Below the pieces are notes generated by a model. That model ran no database searches and was not told the origin of the DNA. It saw only the letters and a list, made by a program, of their open reading frames with translations. Positions 1 to 9,285 of a stretch of DNA of 25,749 nt are shown one piece after another (the stretch's first letter is position 1; every line of letters begins with the position of its first letter). This DNA comes from an uncultured Clostridium sp. (GTDB lineage: Bacteria; Bacillota; Clostridia; TANB77; CAG-508): NCBI GenBank assembly GCA_902496295.1, contig CABVAF010000013.1:1-25749 (forward strand). Direction: 5' to 3'. The position numbers and the translations under genes are program-made.

Positions 1-588
1 CTCTCATTTATCATATTTGATTGTAGCTTTTGTATTAGTTTATCTTGTTGTGTATCTTTATCCTGTATTAATTCATTTTGTTTGTTCTGACTTCCTTCTA
101 GTGTTGTATTTGTTATATAGTCTTTTAATATTTCACTTATTAATACATTAAACTGATTTTGTGTTATATATTTGTTCTCTTCTTCAGAAGTATCATTTAT
201 ATCTGCAGAACAAAATCCTGTCCATTCTCCAATTAACCTCGAATCTTTTGCTAAAGTGCTTCCTGATGTTACTTGTACTAATATTGAAAAATTGTTGCTC
301 TCTAACTGATTATAAAATGCTACTTCGTATGGCTTTCCGCTTTCTGTTAATTAAATTTCCAAAAAAATAAGTATTTATCATTCCTTTTAAAAAATTTGCA
401 GGAAAATTAAATATGTAAGTATCTTTTGTTATCTCTTTTTTCAATGTAGCATCTACCTTTATCATTCTAAGTTTTCCTATTTTTATTAAGTAAGCAACAC
501 CATTGTTAATATTAAAATATTCTGTATTTATGTATTGTGTAATATCTATAGTTGTATTTACAATTTTATTTGCAGAATTAGGTATCAT
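1..588 (-). CDS. Tail-tip/fibre protein, partial at its C-terminus, read through a +1 shift at CGG
   Basis: Starts at ATG 588 (MIPNSANK), overlapping the end of the upstream fibre gene. The first frame gives 83 codons up to AAG, then an in-frame CGG at 339-337 and a stop at 312-310. Skipping the C at 339 opens GGA AAG CCA TAC..., which stays open for 112 more codons to the window edge and ends in a Gln/Lys/Asn-rich, probably coiled-coil stretch. In the second frame a stop lies at 353-351, so the frame change must happen within about 40 bases that contain the CGG. The N-terminal part is beta-rich and reads like a small tail-tip or fibre domain; I do not recognise the family. Its place as last gene of the tail-tip series supports a distal tail role. 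Function confidence is low; confidence in the single split gene is good. Confidence 0.65.
337..339 (-). other. Recoding site: AAG CGG A, +1 shift to GGA
   Basis: In-frame CGG at the junction of two frames of the tail-tip gene. Skipping C339 gives GGA (Gly). One of five such sites in the window. Confidence 0.7.
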
Positions 589-1216
589 CGCTATATTCCC
601 CCCTTACAACAAAATCAAAGTAATCTCCTATTTCAGCTTTCCAGTCACTTGTAAGTTGTATTTGATTAGATATACTATTTGCATTTCCAACTTCGCAATA
701 ATGTCCATCAGTTCCAGAAACGTTCGAACTTAGTAACAGTCTCTCTCCGTTGTAAAACACATCTAAACAGTTGCTTCCCACTTTGTATTTGTAAGGAATA
801 TCTAAAACTTGTCCCGCTTCTACTGTAGAAGTTAATATAAGATTGTATTTATGAGTAATAACATTTTCTACATCGACAGCACTACCTAATTCTATCCATG
901 ATTTTGTAGCGTCGTTATAAGCATAACTCTTACTTTCGTCTATTACATTGTATACATCTCCATTTTGTGCATCTGTAGGTAAATCTTCAAATGAATCTAC
1001 TGAACCTGCAAATTTATAAATATTTTGCAATGAATCTATCTTATTTTTATATGCATTAGTAAAATCATTACTTGATAAATTTTTTCCAGGAACTTTTTCA
1101 ACTTTGTTTCTAAGCTGTGTATCTATTATTTTATTATTGGTATTAGCTACTTCTACGTCATAATTTTCTCCTTTGTCAGGTAAAATTAAATTATAATTTA
1201 TTGTATAGTCTGACAT
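578..1216 (-). CDS. Tail fibre / structural protein, 212 aa
   Basis: ATG at 1216 follows a strong ribosome site (TTAGGAGG, 5-6 bases upstream). The N-terminus (TINYNLILPDKGENYDVEVANTNNKIIDTQLRN type sequence, residues 5-40) resembles the start of many Firmicutes phage fibres, where a short segment docks to the tail and leads into a trimeric stalk. The middle (about residues 68-112) has the pattern FAGSVDSFEDLP...GDVYNV...W, a small repeat-like beta module common in phage structural proteins. The C-terminal half (about 115-212) is beta-rich, a plausible receptor-facing domain. It lies between the CGG-interrupted fibre gene and the partial tip gene and overlaps the latter by 11 bases. Its CGG trinucleotides (747-749, 784-786) are out of frame, so it is uninterrupted. 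Confidence 0.7.
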   Translation of the reverse strand: MSDYTINYNLILPDKGENYDVEVANTNNKIIDTQLRNKVEKVPGKNLSSNDFTNAYKNKIDSLQNIYKFAGSVDSFEDLPTDAQNGDVYNVIDESKSYAYNDATKSWIELGSAVDVENVITHKYNLILTSTVEAGQVLDIPYKYKVGSNCLDVFYNGERLLLSSNVSGTDGHYCEVGNANSISNQIQLTSDWKAEIGDYFDFVVRGEYSDDT

Positions 1217-1230
1217 AGTAACCTCCTAAA

Positions 1231-2371
1231 TTAAATTTTTAGTAACGCTATTTTATAAGAATAATTTCCTGTTCCTCCAGTTTTATTGACTACCATATGA
1301 ATACCTGAATCTCTCAAATTTATACTTCTTTTTAGCCCATTATTAAGTAAATCAGAGGAATCTTCAAAAAATCCAAAATAATTATAACCTTTTGCATTTG
1401 TATCATTTTGAGTACAAATTCCAAAAGCAATTACTATACAATTGTTTTTATTAAAACCCTCTGGATAATTTATATCTTTACTATAATCATTTTGAGCTGT
1501 CATCGTAAAATTTCCTGTAAGAACACTAATTCCTGAAAACGTAGTATTTAATTCTATGTTTTTACTTCCATCAAAATTAGCACTTCCTGAAACAGCACCT
1601 GATATTGATATATTTCTAGCAGTTTTCAATTTTGTTGCTGTTCCGAGCATTGCCAGTACAATTAGTAGCAGTACTAGCATTACCTTCCAAATTTCCTTTA
1701 ACATTTCCATCTATTCCTCCACTTGCAGTTATTTTTTTAGTAAAGATATTTTCTTTACTTTTAAAAGCAATATCATTAGTTAAACTATTAATATATTCTT
1801 GAAATTTTTGATATAATTCTTCTCCGTCTACACTTATTAGACTATTAACAATTCCACAAAGTTGTTTATTTGGTCTTTTATCTGTTATGTCTGTATCCAT
1901 TATATTAGTCGTAGATTTTACAGTTACTTCTGCAATACAAATTTCATATATGTTCTCGTCTCTTTGCAACTCAGCAACTGTATTTTCCCCTGTTCCTTGT
2001 TTTACTATCAATTTTGTCGCCCTGGTGTCTAAACTAGAGTTAAACTGCACTACTACTCTATCTATTCTTGTATTTGTAATTGGTCTTTCTAAAGTTATAA
2101 CTCTTTCTTCAGTATTTTCAAAATCACAACCTTCAATTAAGCCAGCACCTTTTGAAATTCTTATGTTCATACCTCCATCCGCTGTCACTTTCATACTGTT
2201 TTCGCCATAATTATTGTAATCTCCATAATAAACACCATTTGATAAAAACTTTTTAAAATATTTTCTAAAAATTTGTGCTGCATATTCTCTGTCTGGCTCC
2301 ATCTGCTGACTCTCAGTATTCAAAACATCCATCGAATCAAATGGAAAGCTTTCCAATATAATATCTGCCAT
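1231..2371 (-). CDS. Tail fibre protein, 379 aa, read through a +1 shift at CGG
   Basis: ATG at 2371 (MADIILESFPFD). The first frame runs 242 codons to GCT, meets CGG at 1645-1643 and stops at 1618-1616. Skipping C1645 gives GGA and a second open stretch of 137 codons ending at 1231, for 379 aa. Around the junction the product reads GNASTATNCTGNA then GTATKLKTARNISISG; this collagen-like, Gly-Asn-Ala repeat followed by a GTATKL-ARTI type motif is a widespread phage fibre sequence, so continuity across the junction is convincing. Residues 1-200 look like the baseplate-binding fibre head found next to Tal proteins; the C-terminal 80 residues resemble a terminal receptor-binding knob. A start in the second frame at 1710 has no ribosome site and I reject it. 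Confidence 0.8.
1643..1645 (-). other. Recoding site: GCT CGG A, +1 shift to GGA
   Basis: In-frame CGG in the tail fibre gene. Skipping C1645 restores the GNA-GTATKL fibre motif. Confidence 0.75.
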
Positions 2372-2386
2372 TTTCTTTCCTTTCCC

Positions 2387-2416
2387 ACAAAAATAAACCT
2401 ATTATAAAATAGGTTT
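2387..2416 (-). terminator. Intrinsic terminator after the Tal-like gene
   Basis: Minus-strand stem AAACCTATT / AATAGGTTT (9 bp) with loop TTAT, then ATTTTTG. It overlaps the stop of the Tal-like gene and precedes the tail fibre gene. Confidence 0.7.
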
Positions 2417-3578
2417 TTGTGTTAATTTTTTTATTTGTTCTGCTAGACTAGGAATTTTGTCTCCAAAACCCAATTCTACAGTTATATTATTTCTTTCATA
2501 TACTTCTTTTGCTTGTATAATTCTTTTGTCTTCATAAACTCCATCACTTTCAATTGTAACTATATCACCTAAAAAGAAATCTTTTTCGTATTCCATATTA
2601 GGAATTTGATATATTTTACCTTCAACACTTTTTATTGTTTTATATGTATCAAGCTTTTTCTGACCTTCTGTTTTTAATTCGTCTGGGTCATCAATATTGC
2701 TTAAATCTACATATACTTCTCTTCTATCAAAACCTGTTGCTGTACCTATTACAGTAATAAGCCTGTCTTCATCTTCCCCTTTTCCAGCTGCATAAGCAAC
2801 ATTCTTATAGTTTGTATTATCATCTGTAACTTTTCCATTTAGTAAATTCTTCTTTTTTTCAGAAAAAATAATAAAAGGTACTTTTTTGTTACCTTCTAGT
2901 TGAGAATGTGTATATTGTTCTAATTGTTCGTGTGTATATTTACTTAATTCTTCATGAGTGTTTCCATCTCCTAATTGATTTATGCTTCTATCTGTGCCTT
3001 CATAGCATTCAAAATTAATACATTTATTGTTTCTGTCTAATATACCTTTCCATCCTATACCAGTATCTTCAGCAATATGTTTTAACTCATCGTGCAAATT
3101 AGTTAGTCTTGCTTGCCATACTGTTTTTATTCCTCTGTTTTGAGTAGGGGCTATTTTTATCCATGCAATATCTCTTTCTGGAGTTCTAATAGTATCATAA
3201 TAACTTTCTACTATGTGATTTTTAATGTAATGTTTCATTACATTTTCTGCTTGTGTTTCTTCTACTCTATCGTATCCATTTGTGGCCACAATTCTTCTTT
3301 TAGTTATTCCTTTTATGCAAGTACCTGTAATTTTTAAAGTTTTACTATTACTATTTGATGTTGTTTCCCTTTTTTCAATCAGTAATATTTTTTCATCATT
3401 TTTATTTACTATAATCATATTGTCTGCCTGTAGTTTCTCAGTATTTGCTTTATTCTTATTAATAGTAAGTTCAAATGTTCCACATTCAAAATAGTTCCAA
3501 GTACAAATTAAACTTTCATAATTAGTAATTATTCCGCAAAAGTTCAAATTTTGTATTAATTATTTCAATACAGTTCAT
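2402..3578 (-). CDS. Tail-associated (Tal-like) tip protein, 391 aa, read through a +1 shift at CGG
   Basis: The natural start is ATG 3578, three bases after the Dit stop. It gives 14 residues (MNCIEIINTKFELL) before CGG at 3536-3534; that frame stops at 3524-3522. Skipping C3536 gives GIITNYESLICTWNYFECG and 377 residues in all to 2402. FELLGII-NYESLIWTxxYYECGxFEL is the usual N-terminus of the siphophage tail-tip family related to ReqiPepy6 Gp37, so the join rebuilds an expected start; the second frame alone has only a TTG with no ribosome site and an upstream stop at 3562-3560. Residues from about 320 to the end carry the YEKDFFLGDIVTI...YEDKRIIQAKEVYE pattern typical of the C-terminus. 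The role is the hub of the tail tip, next to Dit. Confidence 0.85.
3534..3536 (-). other. Recoding site: TTG CGG A, +1 shift to GGA
   Basis: In-frame CGG after codon 14 of the Tal-like gene. Skipping C3536 gives FELL-GIITNYE, the expected family N-terminus. The permitted window between opposing stops is under 40 bases. Confidence 0.85.
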
Positions 3579-3581
3579 ATA

Positions 3582-4472
3582 CTATACCCCCACATACTTA
3601 TTAGAGTAGTCTTTTATCTTCACACTATCCTTTGAAGTTTCAGCATCAGAACTATATTTTATGAGATTCTTTCCTACTATCAATTTAAAAAAAGTACTGT
3701 TTAAATCTATATTATTATAAACATCTATAGTTTCATGTGGTGTTATTAGATTTACTGTTTCTTGCCCCTCTGCTGTATTAATTACTAACTTTTCTTTTTC
3801 TCCAATTTCCATATTTACCTTTATATATTCTCTAGTAGTTTCATTTGTTATTATTGGGTTTTTGGCTGGTCCTGTATATTCAATTTGTACAGGAACTTCT
3901 TCATCTCCAACATTTTCTATTTCTTTGTAAAAACTTACAGAAGAAAAACAATTTGGTAACGTAAGTGAAAAAGTTAGTCCTCCCCTTACAGATTTTATAT
4001 CTATATCTTTTCCTTCTGCGTCTAGCCAATATGGATCTACACATAAAAAAGATATTGTAGCTTTATCATGATTTAAAAATCTTGCATTAAAGTCTACACT
4101 ATCTTCTACTCTTGCATATATTCTGTATTTCTTATAATCATTTGTGTAATATAAAAGCAGTTCTCCTTTTTTACCTGTTTCTTTATTGTATGTTTTTGGA
4201 TTTAATATTCTATACACCTTTCTTTTTAGTTCATATAGTTTTTCTCTTGACTTTGTCCTGATCGTTATATCTACTTTGATGTTTCGTGGTTCTAATAAGG
4301 CATCTTCTGCATTTTCTCCATCTTGTGAAACACCTTGTGTTTTTTGACTTGTTGCTCCTGGATGACCTAAGCCTTCAATGTGAGATAGTAAAATGTCTTC
4401 TGTATCTCCGCCTGTATAATTTAGTAAAAGACTCTCTTTTAATCCTAGATTAACAATTTCTAATTTTTGCAT
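3582..4472 (-). CDS. Distal tail protein (Dit, siphophage tail component family)
   Basis: 296 aa; ATG at 4472 after TTTAGGAGGTGTGAG. The N-terminal half (about residues 1-135) shows the Dit fold signature: LLLNYTGGDTEDILLSHIEG, then EPRNIKVDITIRTKSREKLYELKRKVYRILNP and LLYYTNDYKKYRIYARVEDS, ending at ISFLCVDPYW, which marks the junction to the C-terminal galectin-like half. In Gram-positive siphophages Dit forms the hexameric ring joining the tail tube to the Tal protein. It sits in the canonical place between tape measure and Tal-like gene, 10 bases after the tape measure stop. No frameshift; its CGG trinucleotide (4398-4400) is out of frame. Confidence 0.9.
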   Translation of the reverse strand: MQKLEIVNLGLKESLLLNYTGGDTEDILLSHIEGLGHPGATSQKTQGVSQDGENAEDALLEPRNIKVDITIRTKSREKLYELKRKVYRILNPKTYNKETGKKGELLLYYTNDYKKYRIYARVEDSVDFNARFLNHDKATISFLCVDPYWLDAEGKDIDIKSVRGGLTFSLTLPNCFSSVSFYKEIENVGDEEVPVQIEYTGPAKNPIITNETTREYIKVNMEIGEKEKLVINTAEGQETVNLITPHETIDVYNNIDLNSTFFKLIVGKNLIKYSSDAETSKDSVKIKDYSNKYVGV

Positions 4473-4482
4473 CTCACACCTC

Positions 4483-7400
4483 CTAAATTCCAGCTAATTG
4501 TGCTGCAAGTTGTTCGTCTATATTTTTTAGTTTTCTATAAGTTTCTGATGGTAGCTCTGGGTTTTGCTCAATGTTATTAGTTTGATATACATTTATTGTT
4601 TTGCTTGTTACTTGCGGTTTGTTTGCACCTGCATTGTAAGAATATGAGCCTTTTGTCCACTCTTTTATCTTATTTTCTATATTAGTATCTATTCTATCTT
4701 GTATTTTTTGTATGAAGTTTTCTAATTTATTAGCAGCTCCTTCATTAATTCCTTGAGCCAACTTTTCTCCCAGAGTTTGTCCAGTTATTTCATATTTGTC
4801 TCCATATGTTTCTAATAATTTTATTATTTCATTCTGATTATCTTCTACATTCAATAGCATTTTTTCTGCTGTTTCTTGTGCCATATCTATTTGCTCATCG
4901 TAATATTTTTCCAATTCTTCTAATTGTTGTTCGTATGCTTCTTGTTTTTTATCTGCCTCTTCCTCTATGGCATCTATCTTAATCTCTTGCTCTTCTTGTA
5001 ATCTATCTTTTTCTTCTTGTAAAGCATCTTTTTTATCTTGCAATTCTCTTTCGTCTAATGTTTTTTGATAATCCGCTATTAATTTATCTAATTCCTTTTG
5101 ATAGTTTGCCTTATTAGTTGCATCATGTTCAAACGCAATTAAATCTTCTAATCTTTTCTTTTTCTGTTCGTATTCTGCATCTTCTTCATCTCTTGATTTT
5201 TGTTCTTCAGCTTTATTTAATGCTTCTAATTCTTTATCTATTGCTTCTATTCTTGTATCATATTCTTCATTTATTGCATCAATTCTAGCATTCTTCCATT
5301 TTTCAACTTCTTCTAAATTTTTATCTATCATTTCTTTGTCTTTTTCTTGCATTTCTTCTAGCTGAGCTACTATAGCATCTCTTAATTGAGATGCAGTATT
5401 GTCTATGCTTTCTACTCTTAAATCGCGTTTTTGTTGTTCATAGTCTCTAATAACTTGTAATTCTTCTCTATACAACTCTTTTCTTTCATCAAGTGAAAGT
5501 CTTTCATCTTTCATAATTTGATTTAAGTAGTTTTTGTGCATTTTTATAATTGCATCATAATCTTTAGTTTGCTCTGCTACATCATAAGCAGCTCCACGCA
5601 AGTTTTTTTGTTCTTGTATATATGCTTCGTAATCTTCAGTTTGTTGATCTAGTATGTCTTTCTCTTTTTGTGCTAGTTCCTTATTTAATTCATATATTTT
5701 TGTTCTTAACTCTCTCTTTTCTTCTGTAGTTCTTGCATAACTATTAAGAGCTTTTTCATACATTGATATTTCTTCTTTTAAGCTTATTTGGTCTAAAGAT
5801 TTTTTATACTCTATTAGTGCTTTGTAATTATCTAGTTTCTTATTCTCATAAACACTACTTGAACTAGTACTTACTGAAGGTGTAGAATAACTAATACTTA
5901 CTGGCTCAACATTAGGAACATCTTCTGCTTGATATCCTGCCATTGCTTGTAAAATGCCTAAAACACTTTCTAATTTTGGTTTTACTTCCTCAAAAGCTAT
6001 TCCAATATTTTCCGCTACTTGTATTTGAACATCTTGACTTTCTATTGCTGCATTTATCATATTTATATATGATTGTATTGTTTCTTGCGACGCATTCCAT
6101 GCAGTATCGGCTTTCAATTTTTCTGCATTAATATAATCTTGAGCTTTTGCTATAACAATTCCTTCTGCATTTGCTGCTTCAGGATATGCCTTAGCCAATT
6201 CTTTTACTGCATTTTGATATTCTGTAGAAGATTTTTTGCTATTCTTTACAGTATCTAAATATTTTTGCATTTGAGTAGCATTTACTTTTAATTGTGCCGC
6301 TTCTTTCTGCTTATTTTTTATAGTTTCTGTATCTAATCCTTCACTTATCTTTTTTACTGCATCTGCTTCATCTAAATATTTTGTATAATCTTGTAATTCT
6401 TTGTTTAAACTATTCAAAGATGATTTAACTTCTTCATTATTTCCTACTTCTTTTTTTGCTAAATCCTCATATTGTTTTATTAAATCATTTAATTCACTTT
6501 GTACAGTTTTTGATTCTTCTGAACCATAAGGAGTAGATACTAGTATTTCCCCCCATTCCTGTCTCTTTTGAATTATTTGATTTAATAAACTTATTTCTTG
6601 TTCTATTTCGGACTTTCTCTGTTCAGCACTAGTTATAGATTCTTCAGCATATCCATATTTTCCAGACAATATATCATTGTATTGTTTTGTTCTTTCATTT
6701 AATATTGATTGTGCTTCTGCTTGCTTTTCAGTTGCTGTAGTATAAGCTGCTAACGCAGATATTACTCCAGCAATTGCAATAGCAATCAAGCCAAATGGAT
6801 TTGTAGCAAGAGCTGCTGTAAAACCTTGAGTAGCAACTGTAGCTGCAAATGTACTAGCCTTATATGTATCATATGCTTTTTTTACTGTTGTTATAGCTAT
6901 TGCTAACAAACCTAATGTAGTTATAAATGTAGTAACTCCAGCCGTCGCTGCCTCATTTGATGAAATGAAATCTGCTAATGCGGATACTGCTTTAGTTTTA
7001 AATTCTTCTACTTTCATTAATGTAGGTTCAAGCGCTTCTGCATAAGCTATTTGTGTTTCTCGCATAGCTTGCGAATATTCTCCTTGTTTTCCTGCTAACG
7101 TTTCCATGTACTGCGCAGTTGCTCCTGCAAATGGTGCCGCCGCTTCCATTGTTCTATTTAAGTATGCCTGATTTTTCTCTGCATCCGTTAATTGACTTGC
7201 TGTCTTACCAATACTTTCCGCATATTTACTCTCCATTACAGATAAGTTTTCTGTTACACCTGCTGCATCAGATAAAGTAGATATACCGTTTTTATATCCT
7301 TCTGACGCCATTTTTACTGCTTCTGATACAGAATAACAAGCTTGTCTATTAGAAATAGCACTTTCAGTTAATGCCATAATCATTTTCTCTGTGTCTTCTG

Positions 7401-7797
7401 CTGTATATCCCATTAAACTAAAATTTTTTATCGCTGTTGCTATATCTGCTTGTGTTAGACCATATTTAGAAAATTTATTCATTATCTCTGTTAATTGTTG
7501 CATGTCTTGCCCAGTATAATTTGCTATATTCTGCAAACCACTCATTGCTTGTGTGTAACTGTTATATTCATTTACACATGTTTTTATAGCACTACCAATT
7601 CCATGCAATGTTGCAACAATACTAGCTGACATAGCGATAAAACTTGCATCTAAATTTTTATTACTATTTTCTAACGATTTATTGTTACTCTCTATTTCTT
7701 GTAGTTTTTGTTTAGCTGTATTTAATCCCTTTTCTAATGCTTGTGTTTTTATTTGTAAGTCTATAACCAATTTGCCTATTTGTGTTTCTGTTGACAT
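4483..7797 (-). CDS. Tape measure protein
   Basis: I start it at ATG 7797 (MSTETQIGKL, 1104 aa) because AAGAGGTG lies four bases upstream; an upstream in-frame ATG at 7818 has no ribosome site. Residues 1-65 are coiled coil, 70-290 form the TP901-type tape measure core (repeated Ala/Gly helices including QAMSGLQNIANYTGQDMQQ), and about 285-365 is strongly hydrophobic with a LLAIAITTV helix and an AIAIAGVISALAAY helix, the segment expected to enter the host membrane. Residues 650-1000 are long Glu/Lys/Gln coiled coil. It sets tail length and is ejected ahead of the DNA. It is the longest gene here, and every CGG in it is out of frame. A terminator directly upstream means it needs read-through or its own promoter. 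Confidence 0.93.
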   Translation of the reverse strand: MSTETQIGKLVIDLQIKTQALEKGLNTAKQKLQEIESNNKSLENSNKNLDASFIAMSASIVATLHGIGSAIKTCVNEYNSYTQAMSGLQNIANYTGQDMQQLTEIMNKFSKYGLTQADIATAIKNFSLMGYTAEDTEKMIMALTESAISNRQACYSVSEAVKMASEGYKNGISTLSDAAGVTENLSVMESKYAESIGKTASQLTDAEKNQAYLNRTMEAAAPFAGATAQYMETLAGKQGEYSQAMRETQIAYAEALEPTLMKVEEFKTKAVSALADFISSNEAATAGVTTFITTLGLLAIAITTVKKAYDTYKASTFAATVATQGFTAALATNPFGLIAIAIAGVISALAAYTTATEKQAEAQSILNERTKQYNDILSGKYGYAEESITSAEQRKSEIEQEISLLNQIIQKRQEWGEILVSTPYGSEESKTVQSELNDLIKQYEDLAKKEVGNNEEVKSSLNSLNKELQDYTKYLDEADAVKKISEGLDTETIKNKQKEAAQLKVNATQMQKYLDTVKNSKKSSTEYQNAVKELAKAYPEAANAEGIVIAKAQDYINAEKLKADTAWNASQETIQSYINMINAAIESQDVQIQVAENIGIAFEEVKPKLESVLGILQAMAGYQAEDVPNVEPVSISYSTPSVSTSSSSVYENKKLDNYKALIEYKKSLDQISLKEEISMYEKALNSYARTTEEKRELRTKIYELNKELAQKEKDILDQQTEDYEAYIQEQKNLRGAAYDVAEQTKDYDAIIKMHKNYLNQIMKDERLSLDERKELYREELQVIRDYEQQKRDLRVESIDNTASQLRDAIVAQLEEMQEKDKEMIDKNLEEVEKWKNARIDAINEEYDTRIEAIDKELEALNKAEEQKSRDEEDAEYEQKKKRLEDLIAFEHDATNKANYQKELDKLIADYQKTLDERELQDKKDALQEEKDRLQEEQEIKIDAIEEEADKKQEAYEQQLEELEKYYDEQIDMAQETAEKMLLNVEDNQNEIIKLLETYGDKYEITGQTLGEKLAQGINEGAANKLENFIQKIQDRIDTNIENKIKEWTKGSYSYNAGANKPQVTSKTINVYQTNNIEQNPELPSETYRKLKNIDEQLAAQLAGI

Positions 7798-7817
7798 TTT
7801 ACACCTCTTTTCGAGCA

Positions 7818-7853
7818 TAATAAAAGCACCAGAATAATTCTGATGCCTTATTA
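7818..7853 (-). terminator. Intrinsic terminator at the end of the regulatory cassette
   Basis: Minus-strand stem GCATCAGAA / TTCTGGTGC (9 bp, one G-U) with loop TTA, extended by an AATAA/TTATT outer stem, then TTTTATT. It separates the ParB-like operon from the tape measure gene. Confidence 0.7.
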
Positions 7854-7855
7854 TT

Positions 7856-8248
7856 TTATTTTGCTATTTCTTCTATTTCTTCTACATTTATTTGACCTTC
7901 AAGTATTTTTACTCTTTTGTTAGCCTTTTGCATTGATTTTTTCCTACCATCAATTTGTTTTTTTAAAGAACCTGCAATGTCTTTTACATAATATATTTTC
8001 TTCGTTGTGCTAATGTTTATGTATGTTGTTTTCTTATCTTCCTTTACAGCAAAACAATCTCTTACGTGGTTATCATCTTTAAAGCTTGATATTATCCTAT
8101 TTGCTTTTGATTTATAATGCTGTTCTATTAACTTGTTCACATCTGGTCTATCATCATACATTTTCAATAAATTTATTACATGGTTTTGTTCTATTTCTCC
8201 GTTGTCGTGTATTTCCTTATAAATTGTTTCTTTTACTTTTCTATCCAC
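7856..8248 (-). CDS. Hypothetical protein, 130 aa, last gene of the ParB-like operon
   Basis: GTG start at 8248 with AAGGAG about 9 bases upstream, three bases after the ParB-like stop, so translation is probably coupled. The protein is mixed alpha/beta: helices at residues 3-35, a segment NRIISSFKDDNHVRDCFAVKEDKKTTYINI, then a basic C-terminal helix rich in Lys (about 90-115). The layout (small N-terminal helical domain, beta hairpin, basic helix) recalls phage DNA-binding accessory proteins, but I do not recognise a family. Its position makes a role with the ParB-like protein plausible. Confidence 0.6.
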   Translation of the reverse strand: MDRKVKETIYKEIHDNGEIEQNHVINLLKMYDDRPDVNKLIEQHYKSKANRIISSFKDDNHVRDCFAVKEDKKTTYINISTTKKIYYVKDIAGSLKKQIDGRKKSMQKANKRVKILEGQINVEEIEEIAK

Positions 8249-8251
8249 TAC

Positions 8252-9127
8252 TTACTTCACTCTCCTTATTGATTTATAATTTTGCATTATTCTCTTTATT
8301 TCTTTTAAATTGTTTATTGCATCATCTATATTTTTCTCTTCCTGCTTTATTTCTTCTTGCGTCATATCTTCTAGCCAATATCCAACATTTTCATCTGTTA
8401 TCTCTACTGAAATTGGCTTATAAACTGCATCATTTATTTTGCAATATATCCTGTGAGCCTTATCTAGTTCTTTACACTCTTGTTTAAATTGTTCTTCTAC
8501 TAATTCTTCTGCCTTGCTTACCTTTTGTTCCTCTGGAATATCTTTTACTTTTTTAGTTAGTTCATAGCCTTTGTTTATACTAATAACATTGTTTTCAACA
8601 GCCTTTTTTATTGGTTCTGGTGCGTGTTTTTGTACTTGTATTACTTTGTTCATAGTATCTGTTGAAACACCAGCTGTTTTTGCTAATTCTTTTGTTGTAT
8701 TTATTGGTACAGTGTTGTTATCTTCTTTATTGATAGGTTTTTCTGATTTCTGAAAACCCTTTCCAAAATTCTTACCAGCTTCAATTTGCCTTTCTTTAGC
8801 TTTCTTTTCATAATATGGTCTAAATTTTTCTGCTATTTTAAATAATGTTCCATCATCTATATTGCGTCTAGCTTTTTGCGTTGTCCAAGCCCATATCATA
8901 GCTTCTTCTTTATTTTCAAATTTCATCTGTTTAGTTTTAAAGTCAATATTATTTTCTTTACAAATTCTATATCTGTGATGACCATCTACTATTATTCCTT
9001 CCCATACTATAATAGGATTTATACAACCATTTTTTATAATGTCCTCTTTTAATAGGTTGTATTTTTCTTCTTCTAGTTTAGGTAAAAGATTTTCTATTTC
9101 TATATCTATTTTCAAATCTTCTGACAT
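8252..9127 (-). CDS. ParB/Srx-like N-terminal domain protein with HTH
   Basis: 291 aa; ATG at 9127 after AAGGAGACAGAA. Residues 10-60 match the ParB N-terminal fold: ENLLPKLEEEKYNLLKEDI, then NPIIVWEGIIVDGHHRYRIC, where DGHHRYR replaces the GERRxRA box of true chromosomal ParB. A central segment (about 142-166, TKELAKTAGVSTDTMNKVIQV) is a clear helix-turn-helix. The C-terminal 90 residues are charged helices, probably for dimerisation. Relatives with the DGHHRY box are common in phages and mobile elements and are thought to act as DNA-binding regulators or partition-like factors, with CTP/ATP-type chemistry possible. No ParA lies in the window, so segregation is unproven. Confidence 0.85.
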   Translation of the reverse strand: MSEDLKIDIEIENLLPKLEEEKYNLLKEDIIKNGCINPIIVWEGIIVDGHHRYRICKENNIDFKTKQMKFENKEEAMIWAWTTQKARRNIDDGTLFKIAEKFRPYYEKKAKERQIEAGKNFGKGFQKSEKPINKEDNNTVPINTTKELAKTAGVSTDTMNKVIQVQKHAPEPIKKAVENNVISINKGYELTKKVKDIPEEQKVSKAEELVEEQFKQECKELDKAHRIYCKINDAVYKPISVEITDENVGYWLEDMTQEEIKQEEKNIDDAINNLKEIKRIMQNYKSIRRVK

Positions 9128-9285
9128 TTCTGTCTCCTTTCCATAAGTTTTTCCATTCCCTGCTCTAAAGTAAATCTATTATTTGTTACCCCTCTATAAA
9201 TTGTACCTGTTATTTTAAACATTGTTTTCGTCCAATTTCTATTGTTTACTAGATGTTGTTTTAATGCTTCTGTATATTCTTTCAT
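9112..9285 (-). CDS. Small hypothetical protein, 57 aa
   Basis: ATG at 9285 shares its A with the TAA stop of the upstream gene (TAATG), a classic translational-coupling junction, and its own end overlaps the start of the ParB-like gene by 16 bases. The product begins MKEYTEALKQHLVNNRNWTK and ends in a basic Lys/Arg/Gln helix. No family recognised. The packed overlaps show it belongs to the same operon. Confidence 0.6.
   Translation of the reverse strand: MKEYTEALKQHLVNNRNWTKTMFKITGTIYRGVTNNRFTLEQGMEKLMERRQKCQKI

Noticed and set aside
1231..1710. Independent 159-aa gene starting MEMLKEIW
   Set aside because: Its first 20 residues are an out-of-frame reading of the fibre repeat; real similarity begins after the CGG.
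4483..8487. Plus-strand ORFs rich in Phe, Leu, Ser opposite the tape measure and ParB-like genes
   Set aside because: They mirror AT-rich coding sequence and lack ribosome sites; the minus-strand genes explain the region.
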